Below are positions 42,869-51,439 of a DNA stretch of 64,000 bases, piece by piece (position 1 is the stretch's first letter; each line of letters begins with the position of its first letter). The position numbers and the translations under genes are program-made. Origin of the DNA: Streptomyces sp. NBC_00094. Lineage in GTDB: Bacteria; Actinomycetota; Actinomycetes; Streptomycetales; Streptomycetaceae. Location of the stretch: contig NZ_JAPEMB010000001.1 in the NCBI RefSeq assembly GCF_026343125.1, positions 5,709,501-5,773,500 on the forward strand, given 5' to 3'. The notes beneath the pieces were generated by a model, which was given only the letters and a program-made list of their open reading frames with translations, did not search any database and was not told the DNA's origin.

Positions 42869-44290
42869 CTACTCCGTTCCCACCAGGGCTTCCGGGGCCG
42901 TCACGGTCCCGGGAGCCCTGTGCGGTGTCAGGGCGGCGTACAGCGCGCCGCCCACCACCCCCGACAGCACGAAGCTGCAGTCGATCCCGCCCGTCAGGGC
43001 GAGCAGCGGCCCCTCGTAGAGCGGCGTCGACACCCCGGCCAGGCCGACCGCCGCGCCGATCGCCCAGGAGGCGGTGGCGCGCGGGTGCCAGCCCGCCGAG
43101 AACCAGTAGATCCCGCCGCGCGAGCGGCGGTTGTAGACCTGGAGCGCCTCCGGGTCGTACGTCCCCCCGCAGCGCGCGTGCCCGATCAGGGTGATCACGG
43201 CCCACGGGGTGCCGATCGCGGTGAGCAGCAGGACGAACGAGGTCATGGCCGTCTGGGCGTCCGAGGCGAAATGGCCGAGGAAGACGAAGCCCGTCGCCAC
43301 CGCCGCGACCACGAGCGTGGCGCGCGCCCGGGTGGCGCGGGGCAGGATCGCGTCGAGGTCGAGCCCCATCGAGTACAGCATCAGCCCGGCGTTGCCGACC
43401 GATCCCGCCGTGGCGGCGAGCAGCAGCGGCACCAGGTACCAGGCGGGGGAGGCGGCGACGAGCGGCCCCGCGTAGTCGAGCGCGCCGCGGGCGGCGAGCG
43501 CCGTGTACGTACCGAAGAGCTGGGGGATCAGCAGGCCGACGAGCAGGCCGAGACAGGTGGCGCGCCAGACCTTCTTCGCGCTGTGCCGTTCGGGTGAGAT
43601 GTACCGGGTGTAGTCGCCGAGCAGGGTGATGAAGGCGACCGGTCCGCTGAGACCGGCGGCGACCGCGGAGAGCAGCCAGGTCGGCCAGAACGAGCCGAGG
43701 AGGTACGGGGTGTCCGGTACGGCCGCCGGAGTGAAGTCACCGGCGTAGGCGACCAGGCCGAGAGCGAGGAGCACGGTCATGCCGACCGCGAGGGCCTTGC
43801 TCAGCTTGAGCAGCAGCCGGTAGCCGTACACGGCGGCGACCACCGTGCCCGCGGCGAGCAGGGCGTAGACCAGGGCGTGCGAGGCGCCGCCGGTCGGCAG
43901 GCCGACGAGCCGGGCGAGCGTCCCGACCATGACGTCTCCGCCGATCCACAGCGTCAGCGCGGTGTAGCCGAGCGACAGCAGCAGCCCGACCACCGAGCCG
44001 ACGAGCCGGCCGCGGACGCCGAAGAAGGCGCCGGAGGAGGTGGAGAGGTTGGTGGCGGTACGGAGGGAGACGAGCGCGAGCGGGGCGGTGACGGCGACGC
44101 CGACGACGGTGCCGGCGACGACGGAGGTGACCGAGGCCCAGAGGCCGAGTCCGAAGGAGACCGGGAGCCAGCCGAAGACGATCACCCCCAGGCAGAGGTT
44201 GGAGCCGAGCAGGATCGAGACGAGATCCCGGGGGCCGCTGGTGCGTTCGGCCTCGGGGATGGTGTCGACTCCGCGCTGTTCTATCGGCAT
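42869..44290 (-). CDS. NCS1-family purine/cytosine-type permease
   Basis: A 473-residue transporter with about 12 helices. Family features: LGSNLCLGVIVFGWLPVSFG in helix 1, LSTSSGAFFGVRGRLVGSVV, and SGPVAFITLLGDYTRYISPE in the middle. NCS1 carriers take up cytosine, uracil, hydantoins or allantoin; the ligand cannot be read from the sequence. The ATG at 44290 has AGGAG six bases upstream. It is divergent from the urease-like genes, and the gap of 136 bases contains two copies of a 20-base motif, so the permease and the hydrolase are probably controlled together. Confidence 0.88.
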   Translation of the reverse strand: MPIEQRGVDTIPEAERTSGPRDLVSILLGSNLCLGVIVFGWLPVSFGLGLWASVTSVVAGTVVGVAVTAPLALVSLRTATNLSTSSGAFFGVRGRLVGSVVGLLLSLGYTALTLWIGGDVMVGTLARLVGLPTGGASHALVYALLAAGTVVAAVYGYRLLLKLSKALAVGMTVLLALGLVAYAGDFTPAAVPDTPYLLGSFWPTWLLSAVAAGLSGPVAFITLLGDYTRYISPERHSAKKVWRATCLGLLVGLLIPQLFGTYTALAARGALDYAGPLVAASPAWYLVPLLLAATAGSVGNAGLMLYSMGLDLDAILPRATRARATLVVAAVATGFVFLGHFASDAQTAMTSFVLLLTAIGTPWAVITLIGHARCGGTYDPEALQVYNRRSRGGIYWFSAGWHPRATASWAIGAAVGLAGVSTPLYEGPLLALTGGIDCSFVLSGVVGGALYAALTPHRAPGTVTAPEALVGTE

Positions 44291-44319
44291 GAGGACTCCT
44301 GGGGAAGGGAGCGGGTGGC

Positions 44320-44408
44320 GCATTTAGAGTGACGCTCAATGTGACCTAAGGCTGTCGGCCACGTCAATCCTTGGCTGTCAGCTCGCGAGCATTTAGAGTG
44401 TCGCTCAA
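44320..44408. promoter_or_regulatory. Duplicated 20-bp motif in the permease/urease divergent promoter
   Basis: GCATTTAGAGTGNCGCTCAA occurs at 44320-44339 (N=A) and 44389-44408 (N=T), in the same orientation, 69 bases apart. The core GAGTGNCGCTC is a near palindrome. One copy is 30 bases before the permease start and the other 19 bases before the urease start, as expected for one repressor shutting both promoters. Confidence 0.75.
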
Positions 44409-44426
44409 ACAGGAGGTGTTTCGGAC

Positions 44427-45134
44427 GTGCGACTGACCCCCACGGAACGCGACCGGCTGCTGCTCTTCGGCGCCGCCGAGCTCGCCCGTGCCCGCCGGGC
44501 CCGGGGCCTGCGGCTCAATGTCCCCGAGGCGACCGCGCTCATCGCGGACACGGTCTGCGAGGCGGCCCGCGACGGCAAGCGACTCGCCGAGGCGATCGCC
44601 GCGGCCCGCTCCGTCCTCGGCCCCGACGACGTCCTCCCCGGTGTCGCCGACGTGGTCACCGAGGTCCACGTCGAGGCCGTCTTCGACGACGGCTCCCGCC
44701 TCGCGGTCGTCTCCGACCCGATCGGCTGGGGGTCCCCCCGCGAAGCAGGGGGAGGAAAGCCGGGCGCGGAGGCGCCGGGCGCCCTGCTGCCCGGCCCCGA
44801 GCACCCGGAGCCCGCGCCCGCGGTCACCCTCCCCGTACGGAACACGGCGACCGTGCCCGTCAGCGTGACCTCGCACTTCCACTTCTTCGAGGCCAACCCA
44901 CGGCTCGACTTCGACCGGGCGGCCGCCTACGGGATGCGGCTCGCCATCCCGGCCGGCGCGTCGTTCCGCTTCGACCCGGGCGGCGAGGCCGAGGTCGGTC
45001 TCGTGCCGATCGGCGGCGCGCGCGTCGCCATCGGCTTCGCGGGACTGGTCGACGGGCCGCTGGACGCGCCCGGCGCGAAGGAAGAGGCCCTGCGGCGCGC
45101 GGCGGCCTGTGGCTACCTGGGAGTGGAGAGCTGA
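44427..45134 (+). CDS. Fused urease-like gamma/beta subunit
   Basis: A 235-residue fusion of urease gamma (MRLTPTERDRLLLFGAAELA, then VPEATALIADTVCEAARDGK, residues 1-100) and beta (TLPVRNTATVPVSVTSHFHF, then FEANPRLDFDRAAAYGMRLA) subunits. These two form the scaffold around the catalytic alpha chain. The join (about residues 100-130) carries an extra Gly/Pro/Ala stretch encoded by a palindromic repeat. The start has CAGGAGG some ten bases upstream. The stop overlaps the alpha-subunit start by one base (TGATGG). No separate ureA or ureB is present. Confidence 0.9.
   Translation: MRLTPTERDRLLLFGAAELARARRARGLRLNVPEATALIADTVCEAARDGKRLAEAIAAARSVLGPDDVLPGVADVVTEVHVEAVFDDGSRLAVVSDPIGWGSPREAGGGKPGAEAPGALLPGPEHPEPAPAVTLPVRNTATVPVSVTSHFHFFEANPRLDFDRAAAYGMRLAIPAGASFRFDPGGEAEVGLVPIGGARVAIGFAGLVDGPLDAPGAKEEALRRAAACGYLGVES
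44728..44759. repeat. GC-rich palindrome inserted in frame in the gamma/beta linker
   Basis: GGGGGTCCCCCC and, after GCGAAGCA, GGGGGAGG make a near-perfect hairpin inside the coding frame (reads GWGSPREAGGG). It resembles the palindrome in the GGDEF-EAL gene at 15005 in layout (G5, C-rich block, loop, G5AG). Confidence 0.65.
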
Positions 45135-46816
45135 TGGACCCGTACGAGTACGCCTCCGTGCACGGCCCCCGGGCCGGCGACCGCGTCGTCCTGGGCGACT
45201 CCGGGCTCGTCGTCCGCGTCGAGTCCGACTCCCAGAAGCACGGCGACGAGTTCCTCGCGGGCTTCGGCAAGACCGCCCGTGACGGCCTTCACCTCAAGGC
45301 CGCCGCCGTCCGTGACACCTGCGACGTCGTCATCAGCAACGTGCTGGTGATCGACGCCGTGCAGGGCATCCGGAAGGTGTCCATCGGCATCCGGGAGGGC
45401 CGGATCCACGCGATCGGGCGGGCCGGCAACCCCGACACCCTCGACGGCGTCGACGTCGTCGTCGGCACCGGCACCTCGATCGTCTCCGGCGAGGGCCTCA
45501 TCGCCACCGCCGGAGCCGTCGACACCCACGTCCACCTGCTCTCGCCCCGGATCATGGAGGCCTCGCTCGCGAGCGGCGTCACCACGATCATCGGGCAGGA
45601 GTTCGGCCCCGTCTGGGGCGTCGGCGTCAACTCGCCGTGGGCGCTGCGTCACGCCTTCAACGCGTTCGACGCGTGGCCGGTCAACATCGGCTTCCTGGCG
45701 CGGGGTTCGTCCTCGGACGCGGCGCCGCTCGTCGAGGCGCTCGCCGAGGGCGGGGCGTCGGGATTCAAGGTCCACGAGGACATGGGTGCCCACACCCGGG
45801 CCCTCGACACCGCGCTGAGGGTGGCCGAGGAGCATGACGTCCAGGTGGCCCTGCACAGTGACGGCCTGAACGAGTGCCTGTCGGTGGAGGACACCCTGCG
45901 GGTCCTGGACGGCCGGACCATCCACGCCTTCCACATCGAGGGCTGCGGTGGGGGGCACGTACCGAACGTCCTGAAGATGGCGGGCGTGCCGAACGTCATC
46001 GGCTCCTCCACCAACCCCACCCTGCCCTTCGGCCGCGACGCGGTGGCCGAGCACTACGGGATGATCGTCTCCGTCCACGACCTGAAGACCGACCTGCCGG
46101 GCGACGCCGCGATGGCGCGTGACCGGATCCGGGCCGGGACGATGGGCGCGGAGGACGTCCTGCACGACCTCGGCGCGATCGGGATCACCTCGTCCGACGC
46201 GCAGGGGATGGGAAGGGCCGGCGAGACCGTACGCCGGACCTTCGCCATGGCCGGGAAGATGAAGGCCGAGCTGGGCCCGCTGGAAGGCGACGGCGCGCAC
46301 GACGACAACGCGCGTGTCCTCCGCTACATGGCCAAGCTCACCATCAACCCGGCGATCGCCCACGGCCTCGCCCACGAGATCGGCTCGATCGAGGTCGGCA
46401 AGCTGGCCGACATCGTGCTGTGGCGCCCGGAGTTCTTCGGCGCCAAGCCGCAGCTGGTGCTGAAGTCCGGCTTCCCCGCGTGGGGGGTCGTGGGCGATCC
46501 GAACGCCGCCACGGACACCTGTGAACCCCTCGTCCTCGGACCGCTGTTCGGCGCGCACGGCGCCACGGCCGCCGACCTCTCCGTCGCGTTCGTGGCGCAG
46601 GCAGCCGTCGACCTCGGCTCCGACGCGATGCCGACCCGCCGCCGTCGCGTCCCCGTGCGCGGCACGCGCGGCATCGGCCCCGCGGACCTGGTCTTCAACT
46701 CCCGTACCGGAGACGTGCAGGTCGACGGCCATACGGGCCTCGTCTCGCTCGACGGCTCCCCGATCCGCTCCGAGGCGGCCGAGTCCGTCTCCCTCAACCG
46801 CCTCTACTTCCTCTAG
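45134..46816 (+). CDS. ureC: Divergent urease-like alpha subunit
   Basis: A 560-residue amidohydrolase of the urease alpha family. The nickel ligands are kept: H132 and H134 (VDTHVH), carbamylated Lys K212 with H214 (GFKVHED), His in VALHSDGLNE, His in FHIEGCGGGH, and D355 (TSSDAQG). Three departures from canonical urease stand out: the mobile-flap CHH reads VHD (V314-D316), the Trp after HED is Met, and HTEGAGGG reads HIEGCGGG. No ureD, E, F or G accessory gene occurs in the window. It may be a urease paralogue with another substrate, or one activated by accessory proteins encoded elsewhere. It is coupled to the gamma/beta gene and followed by the deiminase after 9 bases. Confidence 0.9.
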   Translation: MDPYEYASVHGPRAGDRVVLGDSGLVVRVESDSQKHGDEFLAGFGKTARDGLHLKAAAVRDTCDVVISNVLVIDAVQGIRKVSIGIREGRIHAIGRAGNPDTLDGVDVVVGTGTSIVSGEGLIATAGAVDTHVHLLSPRIMEASLASGVTTIIGQEFGPVWGVGVNSPWALRHAFNAFDAWPVNIGFLARGSSSDAAPLVEALAEGGASGFKVHEDMGAHTRALDTALRVAEEHDVQVALHSDGLNECLSVEDTLRVLDGRTIHAFHIEGCGGGHVPNVLKMAGVPNVIGSSTNPTLPFGRDAVAEHYGMIVSVHDLKTDLPGDAAMARDRIRAGTMGAEDVLHDLGAIGITSSDAQGMGRAGETVRRTFAMAGKMKAELGPLEGDGAHDDNARVLRYMAKLTINPAIAHGLAHEIGSIEVGKLADIVLWRPEFFGAKPQLVLKSGFPAWGVVGDPNAATDTCEPLVLGPLFGAHGATAADLSVAFVAQAAVDLGSDAMPTRRRRVPVRGTRGIGPADLVFNSRTGDVQVDGHTGLVSLDGSPIRSEAAESVSLNRLYFL

Positions 46817-46825
46817 GACCCTGTG

Positions 46826-47842
46826 ATGACCTTCCGCATGCCCGCCGAGTGGATGCCGCACGAGCGCACCTGGATGGCCTGGCCCAGCCCCAACCCCACC
46901 TTCACCAACGACGAGGAGCTCGCCGAGGCCCGCGCCGCCTGGGCCTCCGTGGCCCGCGCGGTACGCCGCTACGAGCCGGTGACGGTGATCGTCGCCCCCG
47001 GTGAGGCGGAGTCGGCCGCCGCACTCCTCGGCCCGGAGATCGAGCTGGCGGAGCGCGAGCTCGACGACGCCTGGATGCGGGACATCGGCCCGACCTTCGT
47101 CACGAACGGCACCGAGCTGGCCGCCGTGGACTGGGTGTTCAACGGCTGGGGCGCCCAGGACTGGGCCCGCTGGGAGCACGATGCGAAGATCGCCCGCCAT
47201 GTCGCGGACCTCGCCGGCGTCCCCGTGGTCTCCTCCCCGCTCGTCAACGAGGGCGGCGCGATCCACGTCGACGGCGAGGGAACGGTTCTGCTGACCGACA
47301 CGGTCCAGCTCGGCGCCGGCCGCAACCCGGAGTGGACCCGCGAGCAGGTCGAGGCCGAGATCCACGCCAGGCTCGGCACCACCAAGGCCATCTGGCTCCC
47401 GCACGGCCTCAGCGGCGACTACGGCCTCTACGGCACCCAGGGCCACGTCGACATCGTCGCCGCCTTCGCCCGCCCCGGCACGGTCCTCGTCCACAGCCAG
47501 CAGGACCCGGCCCACCCGGACTACGAGCGCTCCCGGACGTACGTGAACATCCTCCGCGGCCAGACCGACGCCCAGGGCCGCCCGCTGGAGGTCGTCGAGA
47601 TCCCGGCCCCCACCGTCCTCAAGGACGAGGAGGGCGACTGGGTCGACTACTCGTACATCAACCACTACCTGTGCAACGACGGCGTGGTCCTCTGCGCCTT
47701 CGACGACCCGCACGACGAACTCGCCGCGGAGATCTTCCGCCGCCTCTTCCCGGAGCGCACGGTGACCCTGGTCGACGCGCGGACGATCTTCGCCGGTGGA
47801 GGCGGCATCCACTGCATCACGCAGCAGCAGCCCCGCGTGTAG
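46826..47842 (+). CDS. Agmatine deiminase / peptidylarginine deiminase family enzyme
   Basis: A 338-residue guanidino-group hydrolase. Family blocks: MPAEWMPHERTWMAWPSPNP, ERELDDAWMRDIGPTFV (substrate Asp), VNEGGAIHVDGEGTVLLTD, LPHGLSGDYGLYGTQGHVDI (His) and the catalytic Cys in IFAGGGGIHCITQQQP. It releases ammonia from agmatine or a related guanidino compound. It starts 9 bases after the urease-like alpha gene (ATG 46826, or GTG 46823), so the two activities are encoded in one operon. The 3' end overlaps a convergent gene by 26 bases. Confidence 0.92.
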   Translation: MTFRMPAEWMPHERTWMAWPSPNPTFTNDEELAEARAAWASVARAVRRYEPVTVIVAPGEAESAAALLGPEIELAERELDDAWMRDIGPTFVTNGTELAAVDWVFNGWGAQDWARWEHDAKIARHVADLAGVPVVSSPLVNEGGAIHVDGEGTVLLTDTVQLGAGRNPEWTREQVEAEIHARLGTTKAIWLPHGLSGDYGLYGTQGHVDIVAAFARPGTVLVHSQQDPAHPDYERSRTYVNILRGQTDAQGRPLEVVEIPAPTVLKDEEGDWVDYSYINHYLCNDGVVLCAFDDPHDELAAEIFRRLFPERTVTLVDARTIFAGGGGIHCITQQQPRV

Positions 47843-48212
47843 TCCGCACGGTGGCGGCCAGCACCAGCACGCTCAGGGCGAACATCACGATGCCCAGGGG
47901 GACGTGGAAGGCCGGCATGTGCGCGACGCCGAGCACCACCTGCGCCGAGGAGAGCACGAGGAAGCCGGTGGCGTACAGGGCCGGGCGGGCAGACCCCCCG
48001 CCCGGCTTCCACGCCAGGACCGCGGCGAGCACGTACAGCATCGACGCGCCGTACATCACCTTCGATCCGGCGTCGTGCAGCGCGAGGCCGAGGGACCCGG
48101 ACAGCAGCATTCCGGCGGTGACCGACTGGAAGAAGAGGGCCAACGTCTGCAGGGCGACCGCGACCTGCGGGAACGTGAACCTGCCCGGCGACGGCGTCGT
48201 CTGTACGGCCAT
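47817..48212 (-). CDS. Four-helix membrane protein, probable ECF41 target
   Basis: A 131-residue integral membrane protein with four hydrophobic segments (ALQTLALFFQSVTAGMLLSG, GASMLYVLAAVLAWK, YATGFLVLSSAQVVLGVA, VPLGIVMFALSVLVLAATV). I do not recognise a named family. The ATG at 48212 has AAGGGA upstream. It is divergent from the ECF41-type sigma factor, and a promoter matching the remembered ECF41 consensus lies upstream, which is the arrangement expected for the main target of such a sigma factor. It is convergent with, and overlaps, the deiminase gene. Confidence 0.8.
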   Translation of the reverse strand: MAVQTTPSPGRFTFPQVAVALQTLALFFQSVTAGMLLSGSLGLALHDAGSKVMYGASMLYVLAAVLAWKPGGGSARPALYATGFLVLSSAQVVLGVAHMPAFHVPLGIVMFALSVLVLAATVRTTRGAAAA

Positions 48213-48267
48213 GATGGGGTCCCTTCTTCTGCCTCGCGGCGGTGGATCGGTACTCTCTCGACTGTTC

Positions 48268-48294
48268 GACGACGCAGCCCCGCGAAATGTGAGG
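48268..48294 (-). promoter_or_regulatory. Candidate ECF41-type promoter
   Basis: Read on the minus strand, CCTCACA (48294-48288) is followed by exactly 16 bases and then CGTC (48271-48268). The ECF41 consensus, as I remember it, is TGTCACA-16-CGTC. It would transcribe the four-helix membrane protein gene that starts 56 bases further on. Confidence 0.5.
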
Positions 48295-48336
48295 CGAGCC
48301 GTCGGACTCACGGGGGAACGGGGAGCGGTCGGCACC

Positions 48337-49344
48337 ATGAGCACACAGCCCGATTCGGGGTACGACGTCCGGTCCGAGCCGGGGCGCGACCGGTCCGAGC
48401 CGGCGACGGAGGCGGGGCCGGAGCTCGGCGCCGTCGTCGGCGAGCGGCGTCATCTGACCGACCTCGCCTACCGGCTGCTCGGTTCGCTGGCCGAGGCCGA
48501 GGACGCCGTGCAGGAGACGTACATCCGCTGGTACGCGATGTCACCGCGGGAGCAGGCGGCCATCGCGTCGCCCGGCGCCTGGCTGACGACGGTGGCGGGG
48601 CGCATCTGCCTCGACGTGCTCGGCTCGGCGCGGGCCCGGCGCGAGCGCTACGTCGGCGCGTGGATACCCGAGCCGCTCCCCGACCGCTCGGAGTGGGCAG
48701 GCGCTGCCGATCCCGCCGACCGGGTCACCCTGGACGAGTCGGTGAGCATGGCCTTCCTCATCGTCCTGGAGTCGATGACCCCGGCCGAACGCGTGGCCTT
48801 CGTCCTCCACGACGTCTTCCGTTACCCCTTCGCGGAGATCGCCGAGATCGTCGGCCGGACGCCCGCCGCCTGCCGGCAGCTGGCCACCTCGGCCCGCCGG
48901 CGCGTGCGGGCCGCGCACGCACCGGCGGCTCCACCGGCCGGGCAGGCCGGACTCGTGCGGAACTTCAAGGAGGCGTGGGAGGCCAAGGACATCGAGGCCC
49001 TCGTCGGCCTCCTCGACCCCGAGGCCGCGATGGTCGCCGACGGCGGCGGCCTGGTCGGCACCGTGCTGCATCCGGTCGAGGGCGGCGAGGAGATCGCCGC
49101 GTACCTGATCCACATCGCCGACAAGGTCCCGGGAATGCGGCTCCTGGAGCGGTCGGTCAACGGCCGGCCCGGGCTGGTCGCGCAGCACGCCGGCGTGACC
49201 GTGACCGTGGCCGCCTTCGACCTCGCCGGAGACCGCGTCACCCGCATCTGGGCGGTCCGCAACCCGGAGAAGCTCCGGGCGTGGACCGGGACGGGACCTG
49301 ACGGGGCGATCCTGGGGAGCGGGTCCGGCGGGACGATCCTGTAG
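48337..49344 (+). CDS. ECF sigma factor of the ECF41 type with SnoaL-like C-terminal domain
   Basis: A 335-residue sigma factor. Sigma2 is LTDLAYRLLGSLAEAEDAVQ, then ETYIRWYAMS; sigma4 is PAERVAFVLHDVFRYPFAEI, then VGRTPAACRQLATSARRRV. The C-terminal 130 residues form a SnoaL/NTF2-like domain that in ECF41 proteins replaces an anti-sigma factor. ECF41 marks are visible: YVGAWIPEPLPD in the linker, DGGG in the extension and RNPEKLRAW near the end. The ATG at 48337 has GGGGAGCGG upstream. The divergent membrane gene is its likely target. A TetR gene follows after nine bases. Confidence 0.9.
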   Translation: MSTQPDSGYDVRSEPGRDRSEPATEAGPELGAVVGERRHLTDLAYRLLGSLAEAEDAVQETYIRWYAMSPREQAAIASPGAWLTTVAGRICLDVLGSARARRERYVGAWIPEPLPDRSEWAGAADPADRVTLDESVSMAFLIVLESMTPAERVAFVLHDVFRYPFAEIAEIVGRTPAACRQLATSARRRVRAAHAPAAPPAGQAGLVRNFKEAWEAKDIEALVGLLDPEAAMVADGGGLVGTVLHPVEGGEEIAAYLIHIADKVPGMRLLERSVNGRPGLVAQHAGVTVTVAAFDLAGDRVTRIWAVRNPEKLRAWTGTGPDGAILGSGSGGTIL

Positions 49345-49353
49345 AACATACGG

Positions 49354-49992
49354 GTGAGTCAGAGCAGCAATCCGTCCCAACCCCCGCCCCATGCCCGCCG
49401 CCGCAACCAGGCCGCCCCGCCCCGCGAGGACGTGCTCGCCGCGGCCATGGACACCATCGCCGAGCGCGGGCTCGACGGGCTCACCATGGCCGGGCTCGGG
49501 CGCCAGGTCGGGATGAGCAGCGGGCACCTGCTCTACTACTTCCGCACCAAGGACGAGCTGCTGCTCCAGACCCTGGAGTGGAGCGAGGGCCGGCTCGGCG
49601 CCGCCCGGAGCGCGCTGCTCTCCCGGCCCGGGACCGCGCGCGAGCGGCTCGACGGGTACGTCGACGTGTACGTGCCCGACGGGCCGCGTGACCCGCACTG
49701 GACCCTGTGGCTGGAGGTCTGGAACCGCTCGCAGAACGCCGCCGACGACGCCCGGGCCCGGCAGGCAGCCATCGAGGGGGCCTGGCACAGGGACCTGGTC
49801 GCGATCCTCGCCGAGGGCATCTCGCGGGGGGAGTTCCGGGCGGTCGACCCGGACCGGTTCGCCACCCGTACGAGGGCTTTGCTCGACGGCTTCAGTGTGC
49901 ACGTGGCCGTCGGGATCCCGGGTACGGGACGGGACCAAGTCCTGTCCCACGTACGGGAGTTCATCGAGCAGGACCTGCTGCCGCGACCGTAA
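49354..49992 (+). CDS. TetR-family transcriptional regulator (BetI-like C-terminus)
   Basis: A 212-residue repressor. The helix-turn-helix is GLTMAGLGRQVGMSSGHLLY, then YFRTKDELLLQTLEW. The C-terminal domain (ATRTRALLDGFSVHVAVGIP) resembles BetI-type regulators. A GTG at 49354 starts nine bases after the sigma-factor stop. The MHS-type transporter follows after 75 bases. It is the nearest repressor to the duplicated motif in the permease/urease promoter and could act there, but this is a guess from distance. Confidence 0.88.
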   Translation: MSQSSNPSQPPPHARRRNQAAPPREDVLAAAMDTIAERGLDGLTMAGLGRQVGMSSGHLLYYFRTKDELLLQTLEWSEGRLGAARSALLSRPGTARERLDGYVDVYVPDGPRDPHWTLWLEVWNRSQNAADDARARQAAIEGAWHRDLVAILAEGISRGEFRAVDPDRFATRTRALLDGFSVHVAVGIPGTGRDQVLSHVREFIEQDLLPRP

Positions 49993-50067
49993 CGCACGTA
50001 AGTACACAGGATCGTTGTGCGCTACAGCCTTGTTGCCCGGGTGTGACCTCCGGCACGGTTCCGGTCC

Positions 50068-51396
50068 ATGGGACGAGAGCACTGGAAGAAGATCTGGGTC
50101 GGCTCCGCCGGCAACATGGTCGAGTGGTTCGACTGGTTCGTGTACGCGAGCTTCGCCACCTACTTCGCGGGATCGTTCTTCCCGGAGGGGAACGACACCG
50201 CGAAACTCATGAACACCGCCGGCATCTTCGCCGTCGGTTTCTTCATGCGGCCCGTCGGCGGCTGGCTCCTCGGCCGGGTCGGCGACCGCAAGGGCCGCAA
50301 GGCGGCGCTCACCCTCACCGTCACCCTGATGTCCGCCTCCGCGCTCCTGATCGCCGTCGCCCCCACCTACGCGGTCGCGGGCTACGGAGGCGCCGCCGTC
50401 CTCCTGGTCGCCCGCCTCCTCCAGGGTCTCTCCGTCGGCGGCGAGTACGCCGCGAGCGCCACCTATCTCACGGAGGCCTCGGCCCCGGAGCACCGCGGCT
50501 TCGCCTCCAGTTTCCAGTACGTGTCGATGACCGCGGGCCAGGTCTTCGGCCTCGGCCTGCTGATCGTCCTCCAGCGCACGATGTCCGACGCGGCCCTGCA
50601 CAGCTGGGGCTGGCGCATCCCCTTCGTCATCGGCGCCCTCGGAGCGGCCGTCGTCTTCTACCTGCGCCGCACCATGCTGGAGACGGAGGTGTACGAGGAG
50701 AGCGCGGGCGACGGGGTCGCGAGCGGCGAGCAGGGAACCCTCAAGGCGCTCTGGGCGCACCGGCGCGAGGCCTTCCTCGTCGTCGCCCTCACCATGGGCG
50801 GGACCGTGGCCTACTACACGTACACCACCTACCTCACCAAGTACCTCTCGAACTCCGCCGGACTCCCCAAGCAGACCGCGACCCTGGTCTCCTTCTGCGC
50901 CCTGATCGTCTTCGCCTGCCTCCAGCCGCTGGCAGGCCGGCTCTCCGACCGGATCGGGCGCCGTCCGCTCCTCATCACCTTCGCGGTCGGCTCCACCCTC
51001 CTCAGCGTGCCGATCCTGGCGATGCTGAAGCACGCGGGCTCCTTCTGGCCGGCCCTCGGTCTCTCGCTGCTCGCGCTCCTCGTCGTCACCGGCTACACCT
51101 CCATCAACGCCTGCGTGAAGGCCGAGCTCTTCCCGACCGGCATCCGCGCCCTCGGCGTCGCCCTCCCGTACGCCATCGCCAACGCCCTCTTCGGCGGCAC
51201 CGCCGAGTACGTGGCCCTGTGGTTCAAGAACGCCGGGATCGAGTCGGGCTTCTCCTGGTACGTCGCGGGCTGCGCGGCCGTCTCCCTGGTCGTCTATCTC
51301 GCGATGCGGGAGACCCGGGACATCGACCTGGGCAGGGTCGGCGCGTCGGCATCGTCCGTGCCGGGCCGGAAACGAGATCAGCTGCCCGTATCGTGA
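50068..51396 (+). CDS. MFS transporter of the metabolite:H+ symporter (MHS) family
   Basis: A 442-residue 12-helix carrier. The MHS signature at the N-terminus is plain (GSAGNMVEWFDWFVYASFAT), together with RPVGGWLLGRVGDRKGRKAA between helices 2 and 3, and LQGLSVGGEYAASATYLTEA. Relatives carry organic acids, betaines or alpha-ketoglutarate. The TetR gene immediately upstream is the likely regulator. No strong ribosome site is seen before the ATG at 50068, but the protein starts properly there (MGREHWKKIWVGSAGN). Confidence 0.9.
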   Translation: MGREHWKKIWVGSAGNMVEWFDWFVYASFATYFAGSFFPEGNDTAKLMNTAGIFAVGFFMRPVGGWLLGRVGDRKGRKAALTLTVTLMSASALLIAVAPTYAVAGYGGAAVLLVARLLQGLSVGGEYAASATYLTEASAPEHRGFASSFQYVSMTAGQVFGLGLLIVLQRTMSDAALHSWGWRIPFVIGALGAAVVFYLRRTMLETEVYEESAGDGVASGEQGTLKALWAHRREAFLVVALTMGGTVAYYTYTTYLTKYLSNSAGLPKQTATLVSFCALIVFACLQPLAGRLSDRIGRRPLLITFAVGSTLLSVPILAMLKHAGSFWPALGLSLLALLVVTGYTSINACVKAELFPTGIRALGVALPYAIANALFGGTAEYVALWFKNAGIESGFSWYVAGCAAVSLVVYLAMRETRDIDLGRVGASASSVPGRKRDQLPVS

Positions 51397-51439
51397 GACC
51401 GCCGACCCGGCGGCCCCCCACCTGTGTCAGACTTCCGGC

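Noticed and set aside
44427..46816. Ordinary urease operon
   Set aside because: The flap and loop changes, the fusion and the missing accessory genes do not fit a standard urease; I keep the family name but not the urea-specific function.
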